Origin: an uncultured Clostridia bacterium
GTDB taxonomy: Bacteria > Bacillota > Clostridia > Oscillospirales > CAG-382
Direction of reading: 5' to 3'
Assembly: GCA_944375955.1 (NCBI GenBank)
Contig: CALWBE010000013.1
Coordinates: 1-64,000, forward strand
Length of the DNA: 64,000 nt
Both the position numbers and the translations under genes were made by a program. The notes beneath the pieces were generated by a model. That model was not told the origin of the DNA. It did not search any database and saw only the letters and a program-made list of their open reading frames with translations. Below, piece by piece: positions 8,753-16,768 of this stretch. Every line of letters starts with the position of its first letter. The first letter of the stretch is position 1.

Positions 8753-9490
8753 TTGGAAACTTTAGAGATCAGAAAAATTTCGGATTCAGTCGTATTATCT
8801 CATGAAACAGGCTATTCCCTTAAAATGCACGATCGGCCGAGAAGTTCTATGATACTTACCGAAAGAGGAAAAATAATATATGAATTCGGGACAGTAAAAC
8901 TTTTATCCGACAGTTCCAGCGTACTGTTTCTGCCCAAAGGCGCCACATACGGCCTTAAATGTATCGAAGGCGGAATATGGTATATGATCGATTTCGAAGG
9001 ATCCATGGAAAAAAAATTCCCTTTCTGTATAGAAGTCGGCGAAAGCCGCAGTCTTTACGAAAATTTTTTCTCTATATTGAAAAGCGGATCGCAATATAAA
9101 AAATTAAGTCTCTTTTATGATATTCTTGACAAAGTAAACAGAGAAAACAAGGATTTGAAAATTCCGGAAACAATCCGCCCTCAGGTATATTATATAAAAG
9201 AAAATTACGGGAATACCGAAATAAATAACAATTTTCTTTCACGCATGACAAATATAAGCGAAGTATATTTCAGACGTCTTTTCAGTTTATCTATGGGAGT
9301 TCCACCGATGACATACCTGCGCAGACTCAGAATCGATCACGCAAAAAGATATCTTAAAGAACATTCTATGTCGATAGATGAGATAGCACGTCTATGCGGC
9401 TATGGAAGTCAATATTATTTCAGCACCGCTTTCAAAAAAGAAACCGGAGTCTCTCCTTCGGAATATTCAAAACTGCACAGCTCTTTATAA
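8753..9490 (+). CDS. AraC-family transcriptional regulator
   Basis: 245 residues from a TTG start with GGTG 8 bases upstream. The first 110 residues look like a cupin sensor domain (SSVLFLPKGATYGL). The last 100 form the paired helix-turn-helix of the AraC family: LSRMTNISEVYFRRLFS and then IDEIARLCGYGSQYYFSTAFKK followed by TGVSPSEY. The gene is divergent from the dehydroquinase-like operon and is its likely regulator, in response to an unknown small molecule. A hairpin follows the stop codon. Confidence 0.85.
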   Translation: METLEIRKISDSVVLSHETGYSLKMHDRPRSSMILTERGKIIYEFGTVKLLSDSSSVLFLPKGATYGLKCIEGGIWYMIDFEGSMEKKFPFCIEVGESRSLYENFFSILKSGSQYKKLSLFYDILDKVNRENKDLKIPETIRPQVYYIKENYGNTEINNNFLSRMTNISEVYFRRLFSLSMGVPPMTYLRRLRIDHAKRYLKEHSMSIDEIARLCGYGSQYYFSTAFKKETGVSPSEYSKLHSSL

Positions 9491-9513
9491 AATACTATTT
9501 AACAAGTCTTATA

Positions 9514-9546
9514 AACGGGGATCCCGCATACCGCGCGATCCCCGTT
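9514..9546 (+). terminator. Strong hairpin after the AraC gene
   Basis: AACGGGGATC (9514-9523) pairs with GATCCCCGTT (9537-9546), a 10-bp perfect stem between convergent genes. The T tract is poor on both sides, so termination may be weak. Confidence 0.5.
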
Positions 9547-9580
9547 ATTGCCGCAGAAATAAGTTCATGCGGTTACATTG

Positions 9581-10468
9581 TTAATTTTTTTCGATGTTTA
9601 CAATATTTTTGCCGTCAAACAATATTACTCCATAGCCTGCTCCCATATTGTTTCCGGCAGCAAAAAATCTTTTAAATCTTCTTTGCAGACTCGTTTTTTC
9701 CTCCATGTTTTCTGTTTTTCCGTCATATTCTCTGTCAAATATACGCCAAAAATCCCCGTTTTTCGGATCTTCCGTACTGTCTATTACATCAAACAGATTA
9801 TAAAATTTTCTAAGGTTTGACCCTTCCGGAAAAACTTCATAATGCGGAGGATACAAAAGCCATGAAGAACATACTACCGGCAAAATTCCGCCGCTCAGCC
9901 TATCGGAATAAAAAGCATATGCTGATTTTAGAGAATCAATCACATCTTTCTCATTTAAAGGTCCGCATGACGGAATATGGCAGAAATACACCCCATCGCC
10001 TTTTTTTAATATATTCTTATAGTTTTCATATGGAAATTCAGATATTTCATACTGAAGGCGGCCCAGCTTATACCGGCTGCAGCTGTAAAAGCCCTGAAAC
10101 CATTCGGTTACAAAAGTGCCCCAGACGCCGTAAACTTTTTTGCATTCCATAAGCTTGTATTTCAGATCCGTCATAGTATCAACATAAAGTTCGTACGGCA
10201 AATTTCTGCTCTTATATATGTATTTTAACGGTATCGAACTCATTATAAGGAAAATCATATCCGACGTTCTGCGGTCAAGTCCGCATTCCTTTGCGGCAAT
10301 ATCAAGAGTTTCAAGATATTTTTTATCCTCGCGGCAGAACATCTCATCCATTGCCTTTAAATAATTTTCAAATGCTGCGCTTTTTACTGACGCTTCTTTT
10401 AAGCGTTCTTCAAGGTAATCCGATGCCTCCGGCGGAAACCCCGTCATCTCTCCAAATTCTTTTATCAT
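9581..10468 (-). CDS. Acyltransferase-like protein (possible NAT_N/GNAT-like family)
   Basis: 295 residues with no signal peptide or membrane segment. The helical N-terminal half (for example YELYVDTMTDLKYKL) and the C-terminal half with GDGVYFCHIPSCGPL and AYAFYSDR recall a family of putative acyltransferases in gut Clostridia that have an N-terminal helical domain and a GNAT-like C-terminal domain. That assignment is from memory of the pattern and is not firm. GGGGGAG lies about 10 bases before the ATG. It lies 67 bases downstream of the truncated glycosidase on the same strand and may once have shared its operon. Confidence 0.5.
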   Translation of the reverse strand: MIKEFGEMTGFPPEASDYLEERLKEASVKSAAFENYLKAMDEMFCREDKKYLETLDIAAKECGLDRRTSDMIFLIMSSIPLKYIYKSRNLPYELYVDTMTDLKYKLMECKKVYGVWGTFVTEWFQGFYSCSRYKLGRLQYEISEFPYENYKNILKKGDGVYFCHIPSCGPLNEKDVIDSLKSAYAFYSDRLSGGILPVVCSSWLLYPPHYEVFPEGSNLRKFYNLFDVIDSTEDPKNGDFWRIFDREYDGKTENMEEKTSLQRRFKRFFAAGNNMGAGYGVILFDGKNIVNIEKN

Positions 10469-10535
10469 ATTTTAAATTCTCCCCCATAAATACAATATCA
10501 ATTGTGCTGAGAAAGCTTATTTTTTTAATTTATCT

Positions 10536-11951
10536 TCATTTTTCTAATAAAAATACAGCTGCGTCAAAAGGTTCTATCGAATAAGGATTTCCGTAATATA
10601 CCTTGCCTATACTGCCTTCTTTAATCCTAAACTCTGAATTTTGTTTTTCGGCAGAATAATTTATCGCTACACAGTATGTATTTTTTCCGTCATCATGTTC
10701 TGTTACTGATATGTATTTATTCTCGGAAATTATCTTTCTTTTGCTCAATACGTTTTCGAATATTTTAGAATAAATTTTATACCGGTTGGTATCAAAAGCC
10801 TCGCTTTCTTCTATCAGCATTTCCTCAAGCGGAAAATTTACATAGAATACCGTTCCTTTACCGAATCTGTTTTTTGTCATAGCCGGATTTCCCTTATCAT
10901 CGTATGCGATCACCTGTGCGTTCTCGGCTGTCAGATTATATTTTCTGCTGCGTGTAAAAGAAATTTCTTCTCCATCAAGCGCTATAAATCCGCTTTTTAT
11001 GTCCGGAAGTGATGAATCGTTTACTTTAAGACCAGTAAGTTCTTTAAATCCAGACAGTATACCGTCATTGTTTGATATATATAAAGTCGCTCCGTTATCA
11101 TATACTCTACTTTTTATATATTCATATGTCTCGTCAGGCATTATCTCATGCATACATATCGATGGCATCATATACACATCAGATTCAGGTATTTTCTGAT
11201 CGCAATATGCAAATCTCAGACTTATATCATTTTGCTTGGCAAGACAATATGACATATATCCTACTCCCCAGTGCGGCTGTGATTTCGTAAGTATGCAGAC
11301 TGCCTCTTCTTTTATCTTCGGAAGCTTAAAATCAAGCTTCAAAATAAAATCGGCAAATTTTTTCATCTCCTTAAGAACCGGCTTAGGGTTCCTCTCCGCA
11401 TCGATCATTCCAAGCTCTACCTCACACATGTTCCACGTATACGGTATAGTCTTTAAATTTGTCTGCTCATTAGCACACCACCACATAACCCCTGCGGCTC
11501 CGTTCGCATAATTTGAAAACAAGTTGCATCTTAAAAAATCTCCGGCGGCTTCATCGCTGCAAAGCATCGGTCCCATTGTGCCTATCTCCTCGACAAGGCA
11601 CGGCTTTCCGCCTATATCGCCGTATAATTTTGTTTCACAAGTCGCATGCATTGATGTCCTGTATGATGCGATACCGTCTTTTTTGGTATGCTCTACCCAA
11701 AACGGATACGGATGTGTCGTAAGTATATCTGTAAATTCCGCCTGACCCTGAATAGACCACGACGGTCCTGCGTCGTCAGCGCTTAAAGAATGCATTCCCG
11801 ATACCACAGGTCTTGTTCCGTCCGCAGCCTTTATGGCGTTTGAAATAACCGAAGTCCAGTTCATAGCAATAAATCTGTCGTCGGCATTCGACATGCAATT
11901 GCATTCATTTCTCAAAACACATGCATGCGGTTTTATGAGCAGGCATAGTCT
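10536..11951 (-). pseudogene. Glycoside hydrolase (clan A-like) lacking its 5' half
   Basis: The frame shows the second half of a TIM-barrel glycosidase: RNEC with the likely acid/base Glu, THPYPFW, PCLVEEIGTMG with the likely nucleophile Glu, and MWWCANEQ, followed by about 230 residues of accessory C-terminal domain. Family alignment would continue upstream (KPHACVLRNEC is already similar), but the frame stops at TAA 11952-11954, which is the stop codon of the neighbouring lipoprotein gene. There is no ATG near the 5' end (only a TTG at 11915) and no ribosome site. The first half of the barrel is missing, so the product should be inactive. GH2- or GH5-like specificity cannot be decided. Confidence 0.75.
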
Positions 11952-13247
11952 TTATTGAATTTTAACATATTCCCCACTTGTAAGCCAACTGTTCAGCGCT
12001 TCGGGATAATCGACAATAGGTTTTTCTGTTTTATAAAAATCAACTGTATCAGCTACAATCTGCAAATTCCACAACGGAGCAGCATATACCAGAACACAAT
12101 TATCAGAGACAGAGAACATCGATACTATACCAGCAAAAATATCGTTATCATATTCATATATCAGCCAAACAATAGTTGGCTCAATACTTCTGTCGGTTTG
12201 AAACGAAGTAGTTACTCCCATTATGCGTTGTGACGCAAGCATAGTACTCCCGCTTCCAAAGTTTGCGCACAATACATTTGCGAAAGGTTTTACTAATAAA
12301 TTTTCCATTAATTCATAATCATATGTTAAACCTATTATATCAACACTATTATAACTATTATAAACATCATACAAACTTTCGGCTGGATATATTATAGCAT
12401 TTGCAGGAGTATAATTCATGTATTTGCATGAAAGGCAAAGAGCAAGCATCTCCGGCCCGCAATTTACTACTCCAGATCCTAAAAATACCCTGCTTGCACG
12501 TTTTGCGACTGACTTGATAGCAGCCTGAGCAATATCAATTTCCAGATTTTCCGAAGAGAGAATATTGCTATCGCCGTTCATTTCGCAATCAAATATCGAG
12601 CAGGATACTGTAGGATCGCATTCAAATACATCGCATTGAAACGACATTTCCAAAACTCCAGACGAAGCAGTATTAACAAAGTTATCATCATCTTCAATCT
12701 CTCCCAACAACGGCTGTGCCACACATTGTATGGTTCCGTTTTTTGTCTTTTTATAGACAGCAAAAACTCCGATGTCTTTTGAGTAGCGTATCTCAATGAC
12801 TTGAATACCAGTAAAATCGACAGGTAAAGGATATGCTGTTTCTACACTAAGTATAGAGCCGACCATAGCAGAGTCAGACCCGTTACGGTTGTTAATAATA
12901 AAAGGGTATGATTGAACACACAACGAGAGGATTTCCTCGTTTCTGTCAATAACATATCTTTTTGCACTTAACGGTTCATCGTATTGAATTACCGAAGAAG
13001 CAAATTCAGAGGCAATTTCAAAAACTCCGGCTTCTTCTGTATATAGGGAGAATTTTTTAAAATTAACGGCTTCTGCCATCTGACGAGCAAGAGCTTTCGT
13101 TTCCCCTACTAAAGCGTCTTTAATATCCTCATAGTGCCTATTATCATCTATACCGTTTGTTGTTTCTTTATTGGGGAATTGATCACAGCCAGTAAACAAT
13201 ATCCCAACTAAAATAATTATAGAATAATAATATTTAAAGATTCTCAT
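11952..13247 (-). CDS. Orphan lipoprotein of unknown function
   Basis: 431 residues. An N-terminal membrane segment ends in LFTGC, a lipobox with the acylated Cys at residue 21. I do not recognise the rest: a mixed alpha/beta protein, unusually rich in Cys for a lipoprotein (for example CDVFECDPTVSCSIFDC), with a segment SGVVNCGPEMLALCLS and a repeated theme of hydrophobic strands. The gene sits directly behind the tRNA-Lys terminator and ends at the breakpoint of the beheaded glycosidase. A weak AGGCGG site precedes the ATG and I see no promoter or terminator of its own. Its position suggests an acquired or translocated gene. Confidence 0.7.
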   Translation of the reverse strand: MRIFKYYYSIIILVGILFTGCDQFPNKETTNGIDDNRHYEDIKDALVGETKALARQMAEAVNFKKFSLYTEEAGVFEIASEFASSVIQYDEPLSAKRYVIDRNEEILSLCVQSYPFIINNRNGSDSAMVGSILSVETAYPLPVDFTGIQVIEIRYSKDIGVFAVYKKTKNGTIQCVAQPLLGEIEDDDNFVNTASSGVLEMSFQCDVFECDPTVSCSIFDCEMNGDSNILSSENLEIDIAQAAIKSVAKRASRVFLGSGVVNCGPEMLALCLSCKYMNYTPANAIIYPAESLYDVYNSYNSVDIIGLTYDYELMENLLVKPFANVLCANFGSGSTMLASQRIMGVTTSFQTDRSIEPTIVWLIYEYDNDIFAGIVSMFSVSDNCVLVYAAPLWNLQIVADTVDFYKTEKPIVDYPEALNSWLTSGEYVKIQ

Positions 13248-13264
13248 CTTATAAACCGCCTGCT

Positions 13265-13294
13265 AATAAAAATAGGAGCAGTAAAAACTGCTCC
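13265..13294 (-). terminator. Terminator of tRNA-Lys
   Basis: GGAGCAG/CTGCTCC 7-bp stem (13275-13294) followed on the minus strand by TATTTTTATT, directly after the tRNA CCA end. Confidence 0.85.
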
Positions 13295-13295
13295 T

Positions 13296-13371
13296 TGGTG
13301 CTCTTGCGGGGAATCGAACCCCGGACAACTTGATTAAAAGTCAAGTGCTCTACCGACTGAGCTACAAGGGC
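13296..13371 (-). tRNA. tRNA-Lys (anticodon UUU), CCA encoded
   Basis: 76 nt with all standard arms: D arm AGCTCAGTCGGTAGAGC, anticodon stem CTTGA/TCAAG around loop CTTTTAA (anticodon UUU), T arm CCGGGGTTCGATTCCCCGC-like, and an encoded CCA. The acceptor stem pairs GCCCTTG with CAAGAGC and therefore has a C3-A70 mismatch. The lipoprotein gene begins about 50 bases beyond the 3' end. Confidence 0.95.
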
Positions 13372-13412
13372 AAATCATGTTTTTTATGGTCAGGCTGTGT
13401 TACAGCCTTATT

Positions 13413-13441
13413 ATAATAGCATATTTCATATAATTTGTCAA
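13413..13441 (-). promoter_or_regulatory. Promoter of tRNA-Lys
   Basis: Minus strand TTGACA (13436-13441), a 17-base spacer and TATTAT (13413-13418), about 42 bases before the tRNA. A small GGCTGT/ACAGCC hairpin lies in the leader. Confidence 0.75.
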
Positions 13442-13549
13442 TACCATTTTTTACATTTTAAAAATTTTGCTAAATTATCATATAAATTGTTGTGTTTTTC
13501 TTTATCAGACAGCATTTTCAACAAATTTCATATCAAAAAAATGTTATTG

Positions 13550-13578
13550 TTGACAAATTAAAAACAAGATGTTATTAT
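13550..13578 (+). promoter_or_regulatory. Promoter of the ECF S component/pantothenate kinase operon
   Basis: TTGACA (13550-13555), a 17-base spacer and TATTAT (13573-13578), followed by AAGGAG just before the ATG at 13624. Confidence 0.75.
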
Positions 13579-13623
13579 ATATTTTAATCCATGGGCTTAT
13601 AAAATAATAAGGAGTGATATTTA

Positions 13624-14229
13624 ATGAAAAGCTCATATGGCCGCACAAATTATGAAAAATTAAGAAGAATGTCAATTATTGCGATTCTTACCGCAATTGT
13701 TATTGCTCTTCAGATCATATGTACATTTGTAAAGTTCGGAATGTTTTCGATAACGCTTGCTCTCGCTCCTATTATAATAGGAGGAGCTCTTTACGGAATC
13801 GGCGTCGGCGCTTTTTTGGGCAGCGTTTTCGGTCTTGTGGTATTGTTTACCGGTCTTTTAGGCTGGGACGGCGGTACAGTTATATATCTTTTCGGTCAGA
13901 ACGCAATAGCAACAGTTCTTTTGTGTATACTTAAAGGCGCTGCGGCAGGAGCTGCTGCTGCTTTAATATATAAGCTTATATCAAAACGCAGCGAGATAGC
14001 AGCAGTCATTGCTGCAGGCATTGTTTGTCCTATTGTAAATACCGGACTTTTTATAGCGGGAATGTGCATATTCTTCATGTCATCCCTCGAAGCATGGGCT
14101 ACAGGATACACAATGATATACTATCTTATTTTCATACTTGCGGGCGGAAATTTTGCAGTAGAATTTATAACAAATCTTCTCTTCTCCTCTGCTATCACCC
14201 GCGTAATAAGTATCAGAAAGAAAAATTGA
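13624..14229 (+). CDS. ECF transporter substrate-binding (S) component, probably for pantothenate
   Basis: 201 residues with about six hydrophobic helices, small and Gly/Ala-rich, as in S components of energy-coupling-factor vitamin transporters. Visible features: MSIIAILTAIVIALQ as helix 1, ITLALAPIIIGGALYGIGVGAFLG, which matches the family motif in helix 2-3, and a C-terminal basic tail. The shared ATPases and T protein are not in this window and would be encoded elsewhere. The next gene, 19 bases on, is a pantothenate kinase, so pantothenate is the most likely substrate. That inference rests on gene order alone. AAGGAG precedes the ATG. Confidence 0.8.
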   Translation: MKSSYGRTNYEKLRRMSIIAILTAIVIALQIICTFVKFGMFSITLALAPIIIGGALYGIGVGAFLGSVFGLVVLFTGLLGWDGGTVIYLFGQNAIATVLLCILKGAAAGAAAALIYKLISKRSEIAAVIAAGIVCPIVNTGLFIAGMCIFFMSSLEAWATGYTMIYYLIFILAGGNFAVEFITNLLFSSAITRVISIRKKN

Positions 14230-14248
14230 TCCGAAAAGAGGTGCCGTA

Positions 14249-15097
14249 GTGGGAATTATAATAGGAATAGACGTCGGCGGCAGCACTACAAAGATCGTCG
14301 GTTTTGACAGAGACGGTAAAATGATATCCCCTCTGACTGTTAAAGCTAATGATCCGATAGCTTCAAGCTATGGAGCTTTTGGGAAATTCACCGATGAAAA
14401 CGGAATAGAGATAAGCGATATAGAAAAAATATCAATGACCGGCGTAGGTTCGTCCTTTACCGAAAACGGGCTTTTTGGTATTCCCACCGAACATGTTACG
14501 GAATTTAATGCTATAGGGCTGGGCGGACTTTATTTATCCGGTCTTTCAGAAGCTATTATTGTAAGCATGGGTACAGGTACCGCTATTGTACATGCTAAAA
14601 AAGACGGTCTTATAGAATATATGGGAGGAACAGGCGTAGGAGGAGGTACTCTCGTAGGACTTTCCAAAAAGCTTCTCGGTCTTTCGCATGTGTCACATAT
14701 TGTAGAACTTGCAAAAGACGGAAATGTCGACAATATAGATCTGCGCATAAGCGATATAACAAAAAAAGATATTCTTCCCGGTCTTTCAACAAGTATGACA
14801 GCGTCAAACTTTGGAAAGGTTTCGGAAGTTGCTACAAGAAGCGACATTGCTTTAGGTCTTTTCAATCTTATTTTTGAATCTGTCGGCATGCTTGCTATAT
14901 TTGCTGCAAGATCAAGAGGTATAAAAGACATTGTTCTCACAGGAAATCTTGCCCAGGTTCCGCAGGCTAAAATGACTTTCGGTGTTTTAAACAATATGTT
15001 TTCAATGAATTTCAGTATGCCTGACAAAAGAGAATACGCTACTGTCATCGGCGCGGCCTTAAAACAGTTTGAAAACAACCACGGAGCATGCTGCTAA
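14249..15097 (+). CDS. coaW: Type II pantothenate kinase
   Basis: 282 residues from a GTG start with GAGGTG upstream. The N-terminus IGIDVGGSTTKIVGF is the phosphate-1 motif of the ASKHA fold; VSMGTGTAIV is phosphate-2; GGTGVGGGTLVGL is the pantothenate-kinase II signature; IVLTGNLAQVPQ is the adenosine motif. The enzyme phosphorylates pantothenate in the first step of CoA synthesis. Type II enzymes, as in Staphylococcus aureus, are typically insensitive to CoA feedback. Coupling to the preceding S component suggests uptake followed by trapping. Confidence 0.88.
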   Translation: MGIIIGIDVGGSTTKIVGFDRDGKMISPLTVKANDPIASSYGAFGKFTDENGIEISDIEKISMTGVGSSFTENGLFGIPTEHVTEFNAIGLGGLYLSGLSEAIIVSMGTGTAIVHAKKDGLIEYMGGTGVGGGTLVGLSKKLLGLSHVSHIVELAKDGNVDNIDLRISDITKKDILPGLSTSMTASNFGKVSEVATRSDIALGLFNLIFESVGMLAIFAARSRGIKDIVLTGNLAQVPQAKMTFGVLNNMFSMNFSMPDKREYATVIGAALKQFENNHGACC

Positions 15098-15115
15098 TGC
15101 GGCATAGCAAAAAAC

Positions 15116-15463
15116 ATGAAAGAAATATTTGATAACATTGCCGCGGCACTGACATTAAATGAGTTTTACTTTCATGAAATAAAAATTTATGCAGGCAAGG
15201 CTGCGGCAGTATTTATCTTGACGGCCAGCCTTGTCTCGTTTATTATGTGCGGTTTCGATAAATTCTGCGCAATTCACGGCAAAAGACGCATATCTGAAAA
15301 AGCTCTTCTTCTGTCTGCTGTTTTTTTCGGAAGTGCCGGTCTGCTTGCCGGTATGTATATTTTCAGGCACAAAACAAAAAAATTAAAATTTACCATAACT
15401 GTTCCTTTACTTTTGTTCTTTCAGCTTCTTTTGATTTTTTTATGTTTTAAATTTGTGCTTTAA
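15116..15463 (+). CDS. DUF1294 small membrane protein
   Basis: 115 residues with hydrophobic segments at about 26-46, 60-78 and 90-112. The central MCGFDKFCAIHGKRRISEKALL and the following GSAGLLAGMYIFRHKTKK stretch are diagnostic of DUF1294. The function is unknown. It lies 18 bases after coaW without a clear ribosome site, so it may be translationally coupled. A terminator follows about 60 bases downstream. Confidence 0.85.
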   Translation: MKEIFDNIAAALTLNEFYFHEIKIYAGKAAAVFILTASLVSFIMCGFDKFCAIHGKRRISEKALLLSAVFFGSAGLLAGMYIFRHKTKKLKFTITVPLLLFFQLLLIFLCFKFVL

Positions 15464-15524
15464 AAAATATATTTTTATACTTATACTTTAAGACTTTTAT
15501 ATTTCAATCTTCAATTTTAATAAT

Positions 15525-15556
15525 AAAAATCCGTGCTTTTTACAGCACGGATTTTT
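15525..15556. terminator. Bidirectional terminator between DUF1294 and the isomerase/epimerase
   Basis: AAAAATCCGTGCT and AGCACGGATTTTT form a 13-bp stem around TTTTAC with A/T runs on both sides; it serves both converging genes. Confidence 0.9.
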
Positions 15557-15575
15557 CTGTTTTATCTTTAATTCT

Positions 15576-16337
15576 TTATTTTATAAATGTATCTCTTATA
15601 TATTTCGCACTTTTCTCTATGTGTTTTAAAATATCGGGACAGGAACCCTCTTCTACTATAAGCCAGTCATGACTTCCGGATTTATTCACTACTCCGGCAA
15701 TATCTACTATGCCGCTTCCTACTGCAGTATCATCTGCTGAATCGGGACCCGTAATCTTTTCAATATCACGCATATGAAGTATAGGAAGCCTTCCCGAATA
15801 TTTTTCAGCAAATTTTACCGGGTCTTCTCCTGCAACAACAATATGACGCGGATCAAGTTCCCATACGACATTCTCCGGATCACAATTTTCCATTATTATA
15901 TCTATTATATATTTCCCGTCAAGCTTTTTAACCTCATGACGGTGATTATGATATCCGAAAATTATTCCATTCTCGCGGAAAAGTTTGCCGTATTTATCAA
16001 GTTTTTTCCCGAAATTTACCCAGTCCTCAAGATCTTTTCCGCCGTATGAAGCTACAGTTACGCTCGCGGCTCCTAATTTTTTGGCAGTTCCTATAACATC
16101 GTCCGGATTCTTTTCAAGATTATCCCAGCTCATATTATCCCAGCCGAGATGTATTCCCGCTGTAACAAGTCCGTTTTCCTTCAGCTCGTCGACAATCTCA
16201 TCTGTGGAAAGTCCGTAAAATCCGGCAAATTCAACTCCGTCATATCCCGCATCCGAAGCATGCCTTAATGCCTTTTTAAGACCTCCCTCGGTCTTCATGA
16301 TGTCAATAAGCGTGAATAGCTGTAATCCTACTTTCAT
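15576..16337 (-). CDS. Sugar phosphate isomerase/epimerase (xylose-isomerase-like TIM barrel)
   Basis: 253 residues. It opens MKVGLQLFTL and contains GYDGVEFAGFYG, FGYHNHRHE (metal-site His and Glu), VVWELDPRH and ILHMRDIEK, and ends with AVGSGIVDI and WLIVEEGS, the complete motif series of the AP-endonuclease-2 sugar isomerase family. Members isomerise or epimerise keto-sugars such as inosose or 3-keto-glycosides. The substrate is unknown; no inositol genes are near. AAGGAGAG precedes the ATG. Directly upstream lies the DUF2264 fragment on the same strand, perhaps a remnant of a former glycan-use operon. Confidence 0.88.
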   Translation of the reverse strand: MKVGLQLFTLIDIMKTEGGLKKALRHASDAGYDGVEFAGFYGLSTDEIVDELKENGLVTAGIHLGWDNMSWDNLEKNPDDVIGTAKKLGAASVTVASYGGKDLEDWVNFGKKLDKYGKLFRENGIIFGYHNHRHEVKKLDGKYIIDIIMENCDPENVVWELDPRHIVVAGEDPVKFAEKYSGRLPILHMRDIEKITGPDSADDTAVGSGIVDIAGVVNKSGSHDWLIVEEGSCPDILKHIEKSAKYIRDTFIK

Positions 16338-16402
16338 TTTGCTCTCCTTTTAATATATTTAATAACTTTTAATAATCTGCAAATCAAAATGTTTTATTAA
16401 AT

Positions 16403-16555
16403 TTATTTATGATGAGCGGAAGACGTCCTGTCTCCGTATCCGCACTCTACCGGCATAGTTTTTTTCAGTTTGTTTTGTGAAAGCGCAAGTAATACGGGAT
16501 CAGCTATTTTAAGCATTGTATCAAGCCAATATCTGCGCTGCTCTTCAGGAGTCAT
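16403..16555 (-). pseudogene. N-terminal fragment of a DUF2264 family gene
   Basis: A 50-residue frame with ATG at 16555 and GAAGGA just upstream. It reads EEQRRYWLDTMLKIADPVL and then LSQNKLKKTMPVE, the conserved opening of DUF2264 proteins, which are usually several hundred residues long and linked to polysaccharide use. After PVECGYGDR it runs into SSAHHK and a stop, so more than 85 percent of the expected gene is missing. The fragment keeps its ribosome site and ends about 65 bases before the isomerase/epimerase gene: a deletion remnant. Confidence 0.65.
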
Positions 16556-16598
16556 TCCTTCGGCCCCCTTTTTTATACAATTCTGTGTTAAAATTAAT

Positions 16599-16611
16599 GC
16601 GCAAATGCGCT
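16599..16611. promoter_or_regulatory. Small GCGCA-TGCGC inverted repeat, possible operator
   Basis: GCGCA, a 2-base centre and TGCGC lie between the DUF2264 fragment and the tandem repeat. It could be an operator for either direction; the support is only the symmetry. Confidence 0.3.
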
Positions 16612-16620
16612 GATTAAGAT

Positions 16621-16740
16621 ATTAACAATTTAGTATAGAATAAAGTTTATTTCTTGTGATATACCTTTATAGTTTATTAACAATTTAGTATAGAATAAAG
16701 TTTATTTCTTGTGATATACTTTTATAGTTTATTAAAAATC
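16621..16740 (+). repeat. 55-bp tandem repeat upstream of the MFS gene
   Basis: Two full copies (16621-16675 and 16676-16730), with one visible difference (atacc versus atact), and the start of a third (ATTAA at 16731). Each copy holds TTAACAATTTAGTATAGAAT, so each contains a TATAGAAT-like -10 candidate. The repeat ends about 30 bases before the MFS start codon and probably duplicates its promoter or operator region. Confidence 0.9.
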
Positions 16741-16768
16741 TGTAAATTTTGAAATTAGGGGCAGTGTT

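Noticed and set aside
16621-16740. CRISPR array
   Set aside because: Only two and a bit copies of a contiguous 55-bp unit with no spacers; it is a tandem duplication, and no cas gene is present.
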